Assembly: GCF_014596915.1 (NCBI RefSeq)
Contig: NZ_JACVWU010000017.1
Coordinates: 62,001-126,000, forward strand
DNA: 64,000 bases
Reading direction: 5' to 3'
From: Streptomyces sp. TRM68416
Lineage (GTDB): Bacteria; Actinomycetota; Actinomycetes; Streptomycetales; Streptomycetaceae
Position 1 is the stretch's first letter. Each line of letters begins with the position of its first letter. The position numbers and the translations under genes were made by a program. The notes under the pieces are model-generated. The model was given only the letters and a program-made list of their open reading frames with translations, had not been told where the DNA came from and did not search any database. This document shows positions 1-7,943 of the stretch, piece by piece.

Positions 1-216
1 TTGACCGTGCTGCGCGAGGCCCGTCCCGACGAACCCGTTGCCAACCTGCAGCGTGACCAGCCCCTCAGCTTCGCCGCCGCACACCGCCGCCACGCCCTGC
101 GCACCGTCGTCACCACCACCGTAGGAGTGCCGAACCCCAGTGCCAGGACCGCCTCGACGCCCAAGCCCGTGCCCACGCACGATCCGTTCGCAGCCTTGGA
201 GGAGGAGAGCGTCTGA
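1..216 (+). CDS. cas5e: Cas5e (CasD), type I-E Cascade subunit, 3' part only
   Basis: This is the C-terminal 71 residues of a Cas5e protein; the rest lies before the window. The segment DEPVANLQRDQPLSFAAAHRRHALRTV matches, in pattern, the conserved C-terminal stretch of Cas5e (acidic-Pro, then 'DQPLSF', then a basic 'RRHALR' block). Cas5e caps the 5' handle of crRNA in Cascade. Its TGA overlaps the ATG of the next gene by one base, as expected in a cas operon. The first in-frame start in the window (TTG at 1) is unlikely to be the true start. The family and the neighbours make the call firm despite truncation. Confidence 0.85.
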   Translation: MTVLREARPDEPVANLQRDQPLSFAAAHRRHALRTVVTTTVGVPNPSARTASTPKPVPTHDPFAALEEESV

Positions 217-1019
217 TGTACCTGTCCCGCTTCCGTATCAACACCGCGCGCCCCGGCGCCCGGCGTCTGCTCTCCTCCCCTCAGTCCCTGCATGCGGCCG
301 TCATGGTGTCCTTTCCCCGCCTGCTCCCCACAGCCACCGCCGGTCCCGGCACACCGGCCGAGGGCCCACGGGTGTTGTGGCGCCTGGATCACAACGCGTC
401 CGCCGAGGTCTTCCTGTACGTGGTCAGCCCCGACCGTCCCGACCTGACCCACCTCGTCGAGCAAGCCGGCTGGCCGGCTGCCGCGGCGGCCGACCCGGAC
501 AACCCCGGCTGGCAGACCCGGCCCTACGCCCCCTTCCTCGACCGGCTCGAGCAAGGCAGCACCTGGGCGTTCCGGCTCACCGCCAACCCGGTGCACCACA
601 TCCGCCGCAAGGACGACGAACCGATCAAACGGACCGCGCACCTCACCCCGGTGCACCAGATGGCGTGGCTCCTCGAACGGCAGGAACGCTGCGGATTCCG
701 CGTCTGCGAAAAGCCCGACAGCAAGCGACTCCTGCCCAGCGGCACCACGCACAAGAAGTCCGCCCACCACGGCGACCGCTACGAACTCATCGTCCGCGAT
801 CAGCGCAACCTGTCCTTCGCCAAGCCCCGCCAGGACAACGCGCCAGGACGGCGGCGACCGGTCACCCTGGTCGCCGTCACCTTTGACGGCCGCCTCCAGA
901 TCACCGACCCCGACCTGCTGCGCCGCACGCTCGTCCAGGGTCTGGGCAAGGCGAAGGCCTACGGCTGCGGGCTGATGACTCTCGCCCCGCTCCCCAGCGG
1001 CAGTGAGCGCACCCCGTGA
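216..1019 (+). CDS. cas6e: Cas6e (CasE/Cse3) pre-crRNA endoribonuclease
   Basis: A 267-residue Cas6e that would cut pre-crRNA at the repeat hairpin and stay bound to the 3' handle in Cascade. It begins MYLSRFRIN like most Cas6e proteins, has His26 in SLHAAVM (the position of the catalytic His in the family), and ends with the glycine-rich GLGKAKAYGCGLMTL motif of the RAMP fold. Length is a little above the usual 200-250 because of a loop near residues 90-190. It overlaps cas5e by one base and cas1e by four (GTGA), so the genes are translationally coupled. The start is fixed by the overlap and by GGAGGAGAG upstream. Confidence 0.95.
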   Translation: MYLSRFRINTARPGARRLLSSPQSLHAAVMVSFPRLLPTATAGPGTPAEGPRVLWRLDHNASAEVFLYVVSPDRPDLTHLVEQAGWPAAAAADPDNPGWQTRPYAPFLDRLEQGSTWAFRLTANPVHHIRRKDDEPIKRTAHLTPVHQMAWLLERQERCGFRVCEKPDSKRLLPSGTTHKKSAHHGDRYELIVRDQRNLSFAKPRQDNAPGRRRPVTLVAVTFDGRLQITDPDLLRRTLVQGLGKAKAYGCGLMTLAPLPSGSERTP

Positions 1020-1987
1020 CGACCCTCGGCCGACGCGCCGCGCTCACGCCACGCCAGCTCACCCGCACCGGCGAGCGCCTCTCCTTCGTCTACCTCGAAC
1101 GCTGCACCGTCCACCGGGACGCCAACGCCATCACCGCCGAGGACGCGGACGGCACCACCCATATCCCCTCCGCCACCATCGGCACCCTCCTTCTGGGCCC
1201 CGGCACGCGCATCACCCACCAGGCGATGAGCGTCCTTGGCGAGAGCGGGGCAGCTGTCGCCTGGGTCGGGGAACACGGAGTGCGCTATTACGCTGCCGGC
1301 CGCGCCCTGAGCCGTTCCTCTGCCCTCGCCGAGGCCCAAGCCCTGAAATGGGCCAACCCCCGCACTCGCCTCGCCGTCGCACGCGCCATGTACCGCCTGC
1401 GCTTTCCCGACGAGGACCCCGCCGGACTCACCCGGCAAGAACTCCTCGGCCGCGAAGGCCGCCGTGTCAAGGACTGCTACCGCGAACACGCAGCCCGCAC
1501 CGGCATCACCTGGCGGGGCCGCAAATACACCCCAGGCGACTTCGCCAGTGGCGATCCTGTCAACCAGGCCGTCACCGCCGCAGCACAGTGCATGTACGGC
1601 ATCGCCCACGCGGTCGTAGCCTCCCTCGGCTGCAGCCCCGCACTCGGCTTCGTCCACTCGGGCCACGAGCTCTCCTTCGTTCTGGACATCGCCGACCTCT
1701 ACAAGACCGAGGTCGGAATCCCCCTGGCCTTCGACATCGCCGCGGAAGACGAAGAGGACGTCGGCGCCCGCACCCGCCGCGCCCTGCGCGACCACATCAA
1801 CGCAACATCCTTGCTGGACCGCTGCGTCGACGACATCAAGAACCTCCTCACCCCCGGCGCTACGGACACGGCCACCTCCCCAGTCGACGAAGTCGACCGA
1901 GTAACGCTCCACACCGACCGCGGCCAGCAGGTTGCCTCCGGACACAACTACGCGGATGCGGACGACGAGGAAGCGGTGCCCTGGTGA
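1016..1987 (+). CDS. cas1e: Cas1e CRISPR integrase
   Basis: A 323-residue type I-E Cas1, the integrase that with Cas2 inserts new spacers. The metal ligands are present: Glu147 (LLGREGRRV), His214 (GFVHSGHELS), Asp224 and Asp227 (FVLDIADLYK), spaced as in E. coli Cas1 (E141, H208, D218, D221). It starts at a GTG that overlaps the cas6e stop by four bases. The C-terminal 30 residues after residue 290 are acidic and low in complexity, as is common in actinobacterial copies. All catalytic residues are intact, so adaptation should be possible if an array exists nearby. Confidence 0.96.
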   Translation: MTTLGRRAALTPRQLTRTGERLSFVYLERCTVHRDANAITAEDADGTTHIPSATIGTLLLGPGTRITHQAMSVLGESGAAVAWVGEHGVRYYAAGRALSRSSALAEAQALKWANPRTRLAVARAMYRLRFPDEDPAGLTRQELLGREGRRVKDCYREHAARTGITWRGRKYTPGDFASGDPVNQAVTAAAQCMYGIAHAVVASLGCSPALGFVHSGHELSFVLDIADLYKTEVGIPLAFDIAAEDEEDVGARTRRALRDHINATSLLDRCVDDIKNLLTPGATDTATSPVDEVDRVTLHTDRGQQVASGHNYADADDEEAVPW

Positions 1988-2334
1988 CCGTGATCGTCCT
2001 CACCAACTGCCCGCCCGGACTTCGCGGGTTTCTCACCCGTTGGCTCCTGGAAATCTCCGCGGGCGTCTTCATCGGCAACCCCTCGGCCCGCATCCGGGAC
2101 ACCCTCTGGAACGAAGTCCAGCAATACGCAGGACAGGGCCGCGCGCTCCTGGCCCACACCACCAACAATGAACAGGGCTTCACCTTCCGCACCCACGACC
2201 ACGGCTGGCACCCCATCGACCACGAGGGCCTGACCCTCATCCGCCGCCCGAACCCCAGCACAAAGCCCGCCAACAACACCCCCAAACCTGGCTGGAGCAA
2301 GGCCGCGAAACGCCGCCGTTTTGGCAGGGGGTGA
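1984..2334 (+). CDS. cas2e: Cas2e, CRISPR adaptation subunit
   Basis: A 116-residue Cas2 of the type I-E (CasB-independent, ~100 aa) class. It starts at GTG with a four-base overlap onto cas1e and reads TVIVLTNCPPGLRGFLTRWL, the usual N-terminal strand and helix, then 'EISAGVFIGNPSARIRDTLW'. The basic tail KAAKRRRFGRG is longer than in E. coli. It bridges two Cas1 dimers in the integration complex. It is the last gene of the operon; a small GGTTCC-N7-GGAACC hairpin lies about 50 bp downstream, but no CRISPR repeats follow. Confidence 0.95.
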   Translation: MTVIVLTNCPPGLRGFLTRWLLEISAGVFIGNPSARIRDTLWNEVQQYAGQGRALLAHTTNNEQGFTFRTHDHGWHPIDHEGLTLIRRPNPSTKPANNTPKPGWSKAAKRRRFGRG

Positions 2335-2534
2335 GACTTCAGATATCGGAGGCCTGTGGTGGCGATGTCTCGCCTGGCGGGGGTTCCCCTGCGTGGAACC
2401 GTCTTGGGCAAGAGAGAACTTGAGGCACGGGCTGAGGCTCTGGTCTCCTTTCCGGATTAAGCGGAGGCGGCCAGAATCGAGGGGACACAGCCGCGGAGCT
2501 GCACGTGTCTTCCGAGCCGTGACACCCGACATAC

Positions 2535-2905
2535 GTGCTGGACGGCAGACAGATCAGAATGCTGGGGGACTTCTGGCGAGTCATCGGCGAAGCGATCAAC
2601 GGTCCGGGGGCTACTTCGGTCGAAACCACGACGCCTTCGCTGATTGCCTCAGCGGTGGCTTCGGGGCGCCCGACGACGATGACTACGTGGTTGAGTGGCG
2701 CGACCACCAGGTGTCTCGCCGGCATCTCGGCTATCCGGAGACAGCTCGCCAGCTTGAGATCCGGTTGTCACGCTGTCACCCCACGAACCGGCCCTCGGCC
2801 AGCACCGATCTTGCCGCAGCAAGGAAAGAGCGCGGGACCACTGTCTTCGATTGGCCGATCGAGATTTTCAACGATCGCGCACCTGGCGTTCTGCGACTCC
2901 GGTGA
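2535..2905 (+). pseudogene. Barstar-family RNase inhibitor, frameshifted
   Basis: Two reading frames together give a full barstar-like protein. The first frame, from GTG 2535, reads LDGRQIRMLGDFWRVIGEAING and the second resumes with GGYFGRNHDAFADCLSGGFG and ends at 2905 with FDWPIEIFNDRAPGVLRL. The order DFW...GEA-NGPGGYFGRN-DAF-DCL...EWRDH is the Streptomyces barstar pattern. The break falls in the G-run 2606-2610: one more G would restore a single frame of about 123 residues. So this is a one-base deletion or a sequencing error. Barstar proteins neutralise secreted or delivered ribonucleases; no barnase-like partner is visible. The gene sits just after cas2e in eroded DNA. Confidence 0.8.
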
Positions 2906-2968
2906 TTGGTCATAGGGACGCCTTGTGCAGCACACGGAGCAGGAGCCGCGTCGTGTGAGAATCGCGCG

Positions 2969-3373
2969 GTGGAGTGCGACGTGTGTGGGCGTTCGATGCT
3001 GCGGTGGCCGTTGGAGCCGCACCGGTGGGCGGAGGAGACCTGGTCCTGCTGCTGGTGCTTTGCAGCGACCCACGTGGGCGGGGAGTGGTTCGAACTGTCC
3101 CGCCCGCCGTACGCGCCTCCAGACAGACGTTGGGAGGCTGCGATCGCAGAGGGGTTGGCTCCCGACTCTGTTCACGCCTTCGGCTCGTTCGAGACGACGC
3201 TGTGCGGAATCGAGTTCCCAGGCATGTCCCCGTCCGACTACATCTGGCTGCCGGACCGTCCGAGCTCCTGCAGTGGCTGCAGGAAAGCCGCGCTCGTCAT
3301 CGACGAGCGTTGGCCGCGCGAACTGCGGGATGAGCACGCGCGGACCAGCGTTGTGAAGCAGCTGCCCAAGTAG
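2969..3373 (+). CDS. Cys-rich hypothetical protein, possible zinc binder
   Basis: I do not recognise this family by name. From GTG 2969 the protein has about 134 residues and opens with ECDVCGRSM, followed by CCWC near residue 28 and a C-terminal CSGC, so two CxxC pairs plus a further CxxC could hold zinc. The middle contains HAFGSFETTLCGIEF, a pattern I associate with Streptomyces hypothetical proteins of this size. An earlier in-frame start (TTG 2906) touches the barstar stop, but the CDVCGR motif is usually at the extreme N-terminus. No clear ribosome site supports either start. It may have been cotranscribed with the barstar gene. Confidence 0.6.
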   Translation: MECDVCGRSMLRWPLEPHRWAEETWSCCWCFAATHVGGEWFELSRPPYAPPDRRWEAAIAEGLAPDSVHAFGSFETTLCGIEFPGMSPSDYIWLPDRPSSCSGCRKAALVIDERWPRELRDEHARTSVVKQLPK

Positions 3374-3569
3374 GCGCGCTTCCAACTTCAGGTGACAGTC
3401 GATCAGCGCCATGTCACGGACATCTGGTAGACCCTGGCTATGACGTTCTTGGCGGTGGTTGGCTTTGTTCACGGGTAGCGGCTCTGGCTCAGGTTCTGTG
3501 ACGCGGCCACGTTGAGTGAGCGGATGACCTCGCGGTTGACCGTTCCCGATGGCGAGAACGAACCCCGGG

Positions 3570-4142
3570 TCAGTCTCCCGCCTCGGCTACAGACCTCTTG
3601 CTGAGGAACTGCTTCGCTGCCTCAACCGCTTCTCCGTTGAGTTCCTCGACGGAGACTCCCCAGCTCTCCTCCCAGCCGTCTAGGTTGTGCGCGCAGTGCA
3701 CAAGGGGTTCTAGCTCTTCGGGGTAGCCGAGGTCATAGGCGATGTCTGCCCAGATGAGGTGAGTGCCGGCGGCGGGATCCAGGGATCCGTCGGCGATCTG
3801 ACCGGCGATCCAGTAGGCCATCGCCCACTTTGAGGCCCGGGGGTCCGCAGGTGGGTGGAAGAGCAGTCCCAGCTCCTCAAGTACTTGGTCGAAGAGCTCT
3901 GGCGCTTCGGGCTCTTCGCTCCGGAGGAGTCCAGCCAGCATGGCCAGGGATGGGCTCTCGACCCCAGCCATCAGCGCGTCCAGACCTGCCTGAATGAGCC
4001 TGTCCGACCCGACATGCCTGCCAAATGCCCTCTCACGCGCGATGTGTCTGAACTGATCGAGGGCGTCGTCGCTGGTCATCACGGTCTTCTCCGTCGGCAT
4101 CTTGAAGGGGAAGGCTTGCACATCCGCCGACGCCGCTGCCAT
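3570..4142 (-). CDS. Hypothetical protein, unknown function
   Basis: A 190-residue soluble, acidic protein. The start at 4142 is chosen because GGGAGGA lies seven bases upstream; ATGs at 4100 and 4079 are also possible. The first part (residues 20-90) is helical and contains a region reading DQFRHIARERAFGRH, the middle is Leu/Glu-rich, and the C-terminal half has AMAYWIAGQIADGSLDP and many Trp and Tyr residues. No signal peptide or membrane segment is seen. The pattern looks like small stress- or immunity-type Streptomyces hypotheticals, but I cannot assign a function. It begins only 24 bp after the end of the ISL3 transposase stub on the same strand, so its original promoter may have been displaced. 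Confidence 0.65.
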   Translation of the reverse strand: MAAASADVQAFPFKMPTEKTVMTSDDALDQFRHIARERAFGRHVGSDRLIQAGLDALMAGVESPSLAMLAGLLRSEEPEAPELFDQVLEELGLLFHPPADPRASKWAMAYWIAGQIADGSLDPAAGTHLIWADIAYDLGYPEELEPLVHCAHNLDGWEESWGVSVEELNGEAVEAAKQFLSKRSVAEAGD

Positions 4143-4165
4143 CGAGATCCTCCCGTCGTCGTTGA

Positions 4166-4378
4166 TCAGGACATGAGGACGCGCTTCCGCAGGAGGGCGA
4201 AGCCTGCGCGGCCGAGCATCTGGCGCTTGAGCATCTTGATCCGGTTGACGTGCCCTTCCACGACGCCCGAGTTCCAGGGCAGAGTCAGGCCGGCGATGAC
4301 TGCGTCGCGGTCGCCGAACCGGCGGTGCACGATCTCGGCGATCCTCGCCAGCGTCCAGCACTGGTCACTCCAGCCGCC
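4166..4378 (-). mobile_element. ISL3-family transposase, C-terminal stub
   Basis: The reverse strand encodes about 70 residues that match the C-terminus of ISL3 transposases: an aromatic-basic helix ('WTLARIAEIVHRRFGDRDAV') followed by the hallmark SGVVEGHVNRIKMLKRQ and GRAGFALLRKRVL, then a stop. The catalytic DDE core is absent, so this is dead. Its upstream edge abuts the truncated sigma-like gene at about 4371-4382, which marks the junction of insertion and later deletion. No terminal inverted repeats could be picked out by eye. Confidence 0.85.
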
Positions 4379-4876
4379 CAGTCCGCCACGGACTCTTCGT
4401 CCAGTCGGGTTCTGCCGATCAGGTCCGCCTCGGTCCGCGTCAGGACCCCCGCCCGGACCGCCCAGGCGAGGACAAGGTCCGGGTGACCCCAGGGAGGCCG
4501 CGGTGGAGCGGACCGGAACTCGTGTACGACCGGCTTGGGCGCGTCAAGAGCTTCGGACAGCGCGGCCAAACCGCGGCGCTGGGTGGCCCATTTGAGCCGT
4601 ACGAGGACACGCGGCCGAGACAGGTCGACCGTGGCCGGCGCTTCCGGGAAACCGGACAGCACTTCGGCGTGGACGTCACAGGGGGTCGCCGGGGTAGCGC
4701 ACCGTCAGCCAGCGGCACACGCCCGCGAGCGTCGGCAGTGCCATCCCGGCGCACGCGAGCGTCCAGGTGGCCCCCTGTTCCCGAGAGCGCCGCACCAGAG
4801 TCGCCCATCTGGCGTCCCTGGTCGCGAGCGGGCAGCTGCCCTGCAGCAGACGGCGCCGCGGCTCGTCCAAGGGCAC
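4379..4876 (-). pseudogene. Sigma-factor-like regulator, frameshifted and truncated
   Basis: Two frames on the reverse strand together resemble a family of Streptomyces sigma-like proteins: RDARWATLVRRSREQGATW and AGMALPTLAG in the first frame, then CDVHAEVLSGFPEA, LSRPRVLVRLKWATQRRG, and PPWGHPDLVLAWAVRAGVLT followed by EADLIGRTRLDEESVADWA. In intact members the last part leads into a helix-turn-helix of sigma region 4 type. Here the frame breaks at the five-G run 4681-4685 (reverse strand C-run; one base too many), and the HTH end is replaced by the ISL3 stub. It is therefore doubly inactivated. Such genes often travel with integrative elements. Confidence 0.65.
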
Positions 4877-5161
4877 TGGCCGGTCCGGAGGACCGGCGTA
4901 ACCGCGGCAGTCGGGAGACGACGGAAAGCCGGAGACGGGACGGGCAGCCGAAGGCGGAGGACCTGGCCGGTCAGGGGCACAGGAAAACCGGTGACGATTC
5001 CTTGCAGGGCAGGGCGCGGATGCTCGATGCCCTGCACCGAGAACAACATCAGCGCCCTGCGTCAGCCGAGATCCTGCGGAAGGAGCTGCGTGTCGGGGCC
5101 GCCCGATCGAGAGAACTCGCCGCGCTGGTGAGAGGGAACCGTGCAGGCGAGTAGCAGCCTT
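4877..5161. other. Non-coding remainder of the eroded accessory patch
   Basis: I see no convincing gene here. The reverse strand may have held the first residues of the sigma-like pseudogene, but no start with a ribosome site stands out. The stretch ends at the TAG of the ABC permease (5162). Confidence 0.5.
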
Positions 5162-6754
5162 CTAGCCGACGTCCCGGTGTCGGAAGCTCGCCAGGCCGGT
5201 TGCTGTCAGGGTGGCGGCGAGCAGGGTGAGCAGGGTTGGTGCGGTGAGGGTCAGGTCGGCTGCGGGTAGGTGGGGGAGGTGTTCGTAGGGGGAGAGGTTC
5301 CGTAGCCAGTGGGGCAGGTCGAGGGCCTGGCCCAGCAGGCCGATGACGAAGCAGGCGGTGAGGGCGGCCCAGGCGGCGGCCGCCCCGCGCGGGACGAGGC
5401 CGAACAGGGTGGTCGTGACTCCCGCGAGCAGCCAGAGCGCCGGTGTGTGGACGAGCGCGGCGCCGACGAGGCGGGGCACCTGGGTCGGATCGCCGCTGCT
5501 GATGCCGTAGGCGAGTCCTGTGCCGAGGCCCGCGGCGGTGAGGACCACGACGCTGCCGGCCAGGGTCACGGTCAGGTGGGAGGCCACCCAGCGGGTTCGG
5601 GAGAGCGGTGTGGCGAGCAGGGGTTCGGCGCGCAGGCCGGTCTCCTCGCCGCGCAGTCGCAGCGCGGACTGGACCGTGTAGCCGGCGCTGATGAGGGCCA
5701 CGACGAGCAGCGACTGGGCGAGGTAGGAGTCGGTGAGGCCGGCGCCGCCGTATCCCGTCATGAGGTCCTCCAGGGCCTCGTTGTCGGCGACGAAGTCCTC
5801 GACGTCGTCGGCGACCCAGCCGTAGGCGAGACCGGTCAGGAACACGCCGCAGCTCCAGCCGATCAGGCTGCCGCGCTGCAGGCGCAGGGCCAGTCCGAGG
5901 GGCCGGCCGAGGCGTGGTGCCGCCCGGGGCGGGCCCGCCCCGGGCGGCACCAGGCCCGCGCCGACGTCCCGCCGGTCCGACAGCGCGTGGGCGACGGCGA
6001 CGGCAGCGACGGTGAACACGGCCGGCACGAGCAGAGGCCACCAGCGTTCGCCCGCGAAGGGCCGCGTCTTCTGGACCCAGCCGATGGGGGAGAGCCAGGA
6101 CGCCGTCCCGTCTCCGATGTCCCCGACGGCCCGCAGCACGAAGGCCGTGCCCAGCACGGCACCGGTGCAGCCGTGCACGACCCGGGTGTTCTCCGAGATC
6201 TGGGCGGCGACCAGGGTGATCGCGGCGAAGACCAGCCCGAGGGCGCAGAAGGAGACGCCGAGGAGGACCGAACCCTCGACGGGCAGGTCCAGGGCCAGGA
6301 GGCCGAGCGAGACGGCGGCGCCGACGAGGACGTTCATGCCGGACACGACCAGCAGGGTGGCCGAGGCGTTCGCGTGCCGGCCGACCGGGAGGGCGCCGAT
6401 CAGCTCGGCGCGGCCGGCCTCCTCCTCGGCGCGGGTCTGCCGGCCGGTCATGAACGTGCTCATCAGCGCGACCACGACGAGGCCGAGCGTGCCCACCTGG
6501 AAGGCCACCTGGCCGCCCAGGGTGTCGAGTCCCTGGGCCGGACCGTTGAAGGCGATGGCCGCCGCGTTGTCCGCACTGGCCTCGGCCGCCACGTCCAGAT
6601 CGTGCTGGGTGGGGTAGAGCCCCTTCACGCTCGCCGCCGTCAGCAGCACCAGCAGCGGGACGGCGGTGGTCCAGATCAGCACGCGGAGCCGGTCCCGGCG
6701 CAGGATGAGCCGGACGAGCGTGGCGGTGCCGGTCAGCTCGGCCGAACGGATCAT
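5162..6754 (-). CDS. ABC-2 type exporter permease (polyketide-antibiotic exporter class)
   Basis: A 530-residue membrane protein with about twelve hydrophobic segments in two similar halves, the form of the fused ABC-2 permeases that export tetronasin-like polyketides in actinomycetes. The N-terminus (SAELTGTATLVRLILRRDRL) and the segments 'FMTGRQTRAEEEAGRAELIG' and 'LRLRGEETGLRAEPLLATPL' (the EE-x-GR-E coupling loops) are repeated once in each half, which supports the duplication. Its ATG overlaps the stop of the ATPase gene by four bases, so the two form one operon and one transporter. The substrate is unknown; no biosynthetic genes are adjacent. Confidence 0.9.
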   Translation of the reverse strand: MIRSAELTGTATLVRLILRRDRLRVLIWTTAVPLLVLLTAASVKGLYPTQHDLDVAAEASADNAAAIAFNGPAQGLDTLGGQVAFQVGTLGLVVVALMSTFMTGRQTRAEEEAGRAELIGALPVGRHANASATLLVVSGMNVLVGAAVSLGLLALDLPVEGSVLLGVSFCALGLVFAAITLVAAQISENTRVVHGCTGAVLGTAFVLRAVGDIGDGTASWLSPIGWVQKTRPFAGERWWPLLVPAVFTVAAVAVAHALSDRRDVGAGLVPPGAGPPRAAPRLGRPLGLALRLQRGSLIGWSCGVFLTGLAYGWVADDVEDFVADNEALEDLMTGYGGAGLTDSYLAQSLLVVALISAGYTVQSALRLRGEETGLRAEPLLATPLSRTRWVASHLTVTLAGSVVVLTAAGLGTGLAYGISSGDPTQVPRLVGAALVHTPALWLLAGVTTTLFGLVPRGAAAAWAALTACFVIGLLGQALDLPHWLRNLSPYEHLPHLPAADLTLTAPTLLTLLAATLTATGLASFRHRDVG

Positions 6755-7710
6755 CGCCGCGCTCCCTCGGCCTCGTTGCCGTAGTGGCGCAGGAACAGCT
6801 CCTCCAGCGTGGGGGGTTGGCTGGTGAGGGTGCGGATGCCGAAGTCGCTCAGTCGGCGGACGGCCTCGTCCAGGCGGTCGGTGTCCACGTCGAAGCGGGC
6901 CCGGTGGTTCTCGACGCGCAGATCGTGCACGCCGGGGAGGTCACCGAGCCCGCTCGGCGTCTGCACGGTCTCCACGTCGATCGAGGTGCGCGTCAGATGC
7001 CGTAGCCCGGCGAGCGTGCCGCTCTCCACCGTGCGGCCCGCGCGGATGATGCTCACCCGGTCGCACAGGGCCTCCACCTCGGCCAGGATGTGGCTGGACA
7101 GCAGCACCGTGCGGCCCTGCGCCTTCGCCTCGCCGATGCAGTCCTGGAAGACGTTCTCCATCAGCGGGTCGAGCCCCGAGGTCGGCTCGTCCAGGAGCAG
7201 CAGGTCGGCCCGGGACGCCAGCGCCGCGACCAGGCCCACCTTCTGCCGGTTGCCCTTGGAGTAGGTGCGCGCCTTCTTCGTCGGGTCCAGCTCGAACCGC
7301 TCGAGCAGCTCGTCGCGCCGGACCGGGTCGAGGTCGCCGCGCAGCCGCCCGAAGACGTCGATGATCTCGCCGCCGGTGAGCTTGGGCCACAGGCTGACGT
7401 CCCCCGGCACGTAGGCGATACGCCGGTGCAGGGCGACGGCGTCCCGCCAGGGATCACCGCCCAGCAGCCGGACCTCGCCCGCGTCGGGCCGCAGCAGCCC
7501 GAGCAGGACCCGGACGGTCGTGGTCTTGCCCGCCCCGTTGGGTCCGAGGAAGCCGTGCACCTCTCCCCGGGCCACGGTCAGGTCGAGGCCGTCGAGCGCA
7601 CGCGTGCGGCCGAAGGTCTTCACCAGCTGGGACACCAGCACGGCGGCAGGTCCGTCGCCGCCGGTCCCGGCACGGCGCGGTGGCGCCTCGGGCACTGAAT
7701 CCGGGTGCAT
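6751..7710 (-). CDS. ABC exporter ATP-binding protein
   Basis: A 319-residue ATPase with Walker A GPNGAGKTT at residues 56-64, a signature loop of the form YSKGNRQKVGL, Walker B LLLLDEPTSGLDP and a switch His in SSHILAEVEAL. The unusual signature SKGNR in place of LSGGQ is typical of the ATPases that partner with the fused polyketide-exporter permeases. The ATG at 7710 has GGGAG at the right distance; upstream readings lack coding character. A DevR-box-like palindrome (7769-7784) lies 59 bp upstream, which suggests the exporter belongs to the same regulon as the stress island. Confidence 0.93.
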   Translation of the reverse strand: MHPDSVPEAPPRRAGTGGDGPAAVLVSQLVKTFGRTRALDGLDLTVARGEVHGFLGPNGAGKTTTVRVLLGLLRPDAGEVRLLGGDPWRDAVALHRRIAYVPGDVSLWPKLTGGEIIDVFGRLRGDLDPVRRDELLERFELDPTKKARTYSKGNRQKVGLVAALASRADLLLLDEPTSGLDPLMENVFQDCIGEAKAQGRTVLLSSHILAEVEALCDRVSIIRAGRTVESGTLAGLRHLTRTSIDVETVQTPSGLGDLPGVHDLRVENHRARFDVDTDRLDEAVRRLSDFGIRTLTSQPPTLEELFLRHYGNEAEGARR

Positions 7711-7768
7711 CAGCCACTCCCGTCTCGGCTTTCCTACGACGCTGTCGCACACCGGCACGGTGCGTGCA

Positions 7769-7784
7769 GGGGCCGAAAGTCCCC
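7769..7784. promoter_or_regulatory. Putative DevR/OsdR-type box upstream of the ABC exporter
   Basis: GGGGCCGAAAGTCCCC. Read on the gene strand it is GGGGACTTTCGGCCCC, which keeps the GGGAC...G(T/G)CCC ends of the mycobacterial DosR box. It lies 59 bp before the ATPase start codon. Confidence 0.55.
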
Positions 7785-7857
7785 GAGCGCCGCCGCACGG
7801 TGGTCCCCGTCCGGCACCTGAAGGGGCGTGAACCAGGGCCTGAACAGGCGGAACCGA

Positions 7858-7891
7858 TGCCGTACGGCCCATGCTAGAGGGCCGTACGGCA
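7858..7891. promoter_or_regulatory. Perfect 13-bp inverted repeat containing two half-box palindromes
   Basis: TGCCGTACGGCCC, eight bases, then GGGCCGTACGGCA. The arms match perfectly. It sits between divergent genes (ABC exporter and GerMN lipoprotein) so it is not a terminator; each arm also carries GCCGTACGGC, itself a palindrome and close to the island's box. I infer an operator, possibly for the lipoprotein gene 52 bp downstream. Confidence 0.5.
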
Positions 7892-7943
7892 CTTGGGTTG
7901 TGCGGGCCGGTGGTGTTGTCTGGAAGGGTCGGAGGAGGCTGCC

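Noticed and set aside
2335..2534. A degenerate CRISPR repeat near the GGTTCC-N7-GGAACC hairpin after cas2e
   Set aside because: Only one copy, and no match to the usual I-E repeat with its GC hairpin.
2768..3472. A reverse-strand frame over the Cys-rich protein
   Set aside because: No domain features; the forward reading has ordered CxxC motifs.
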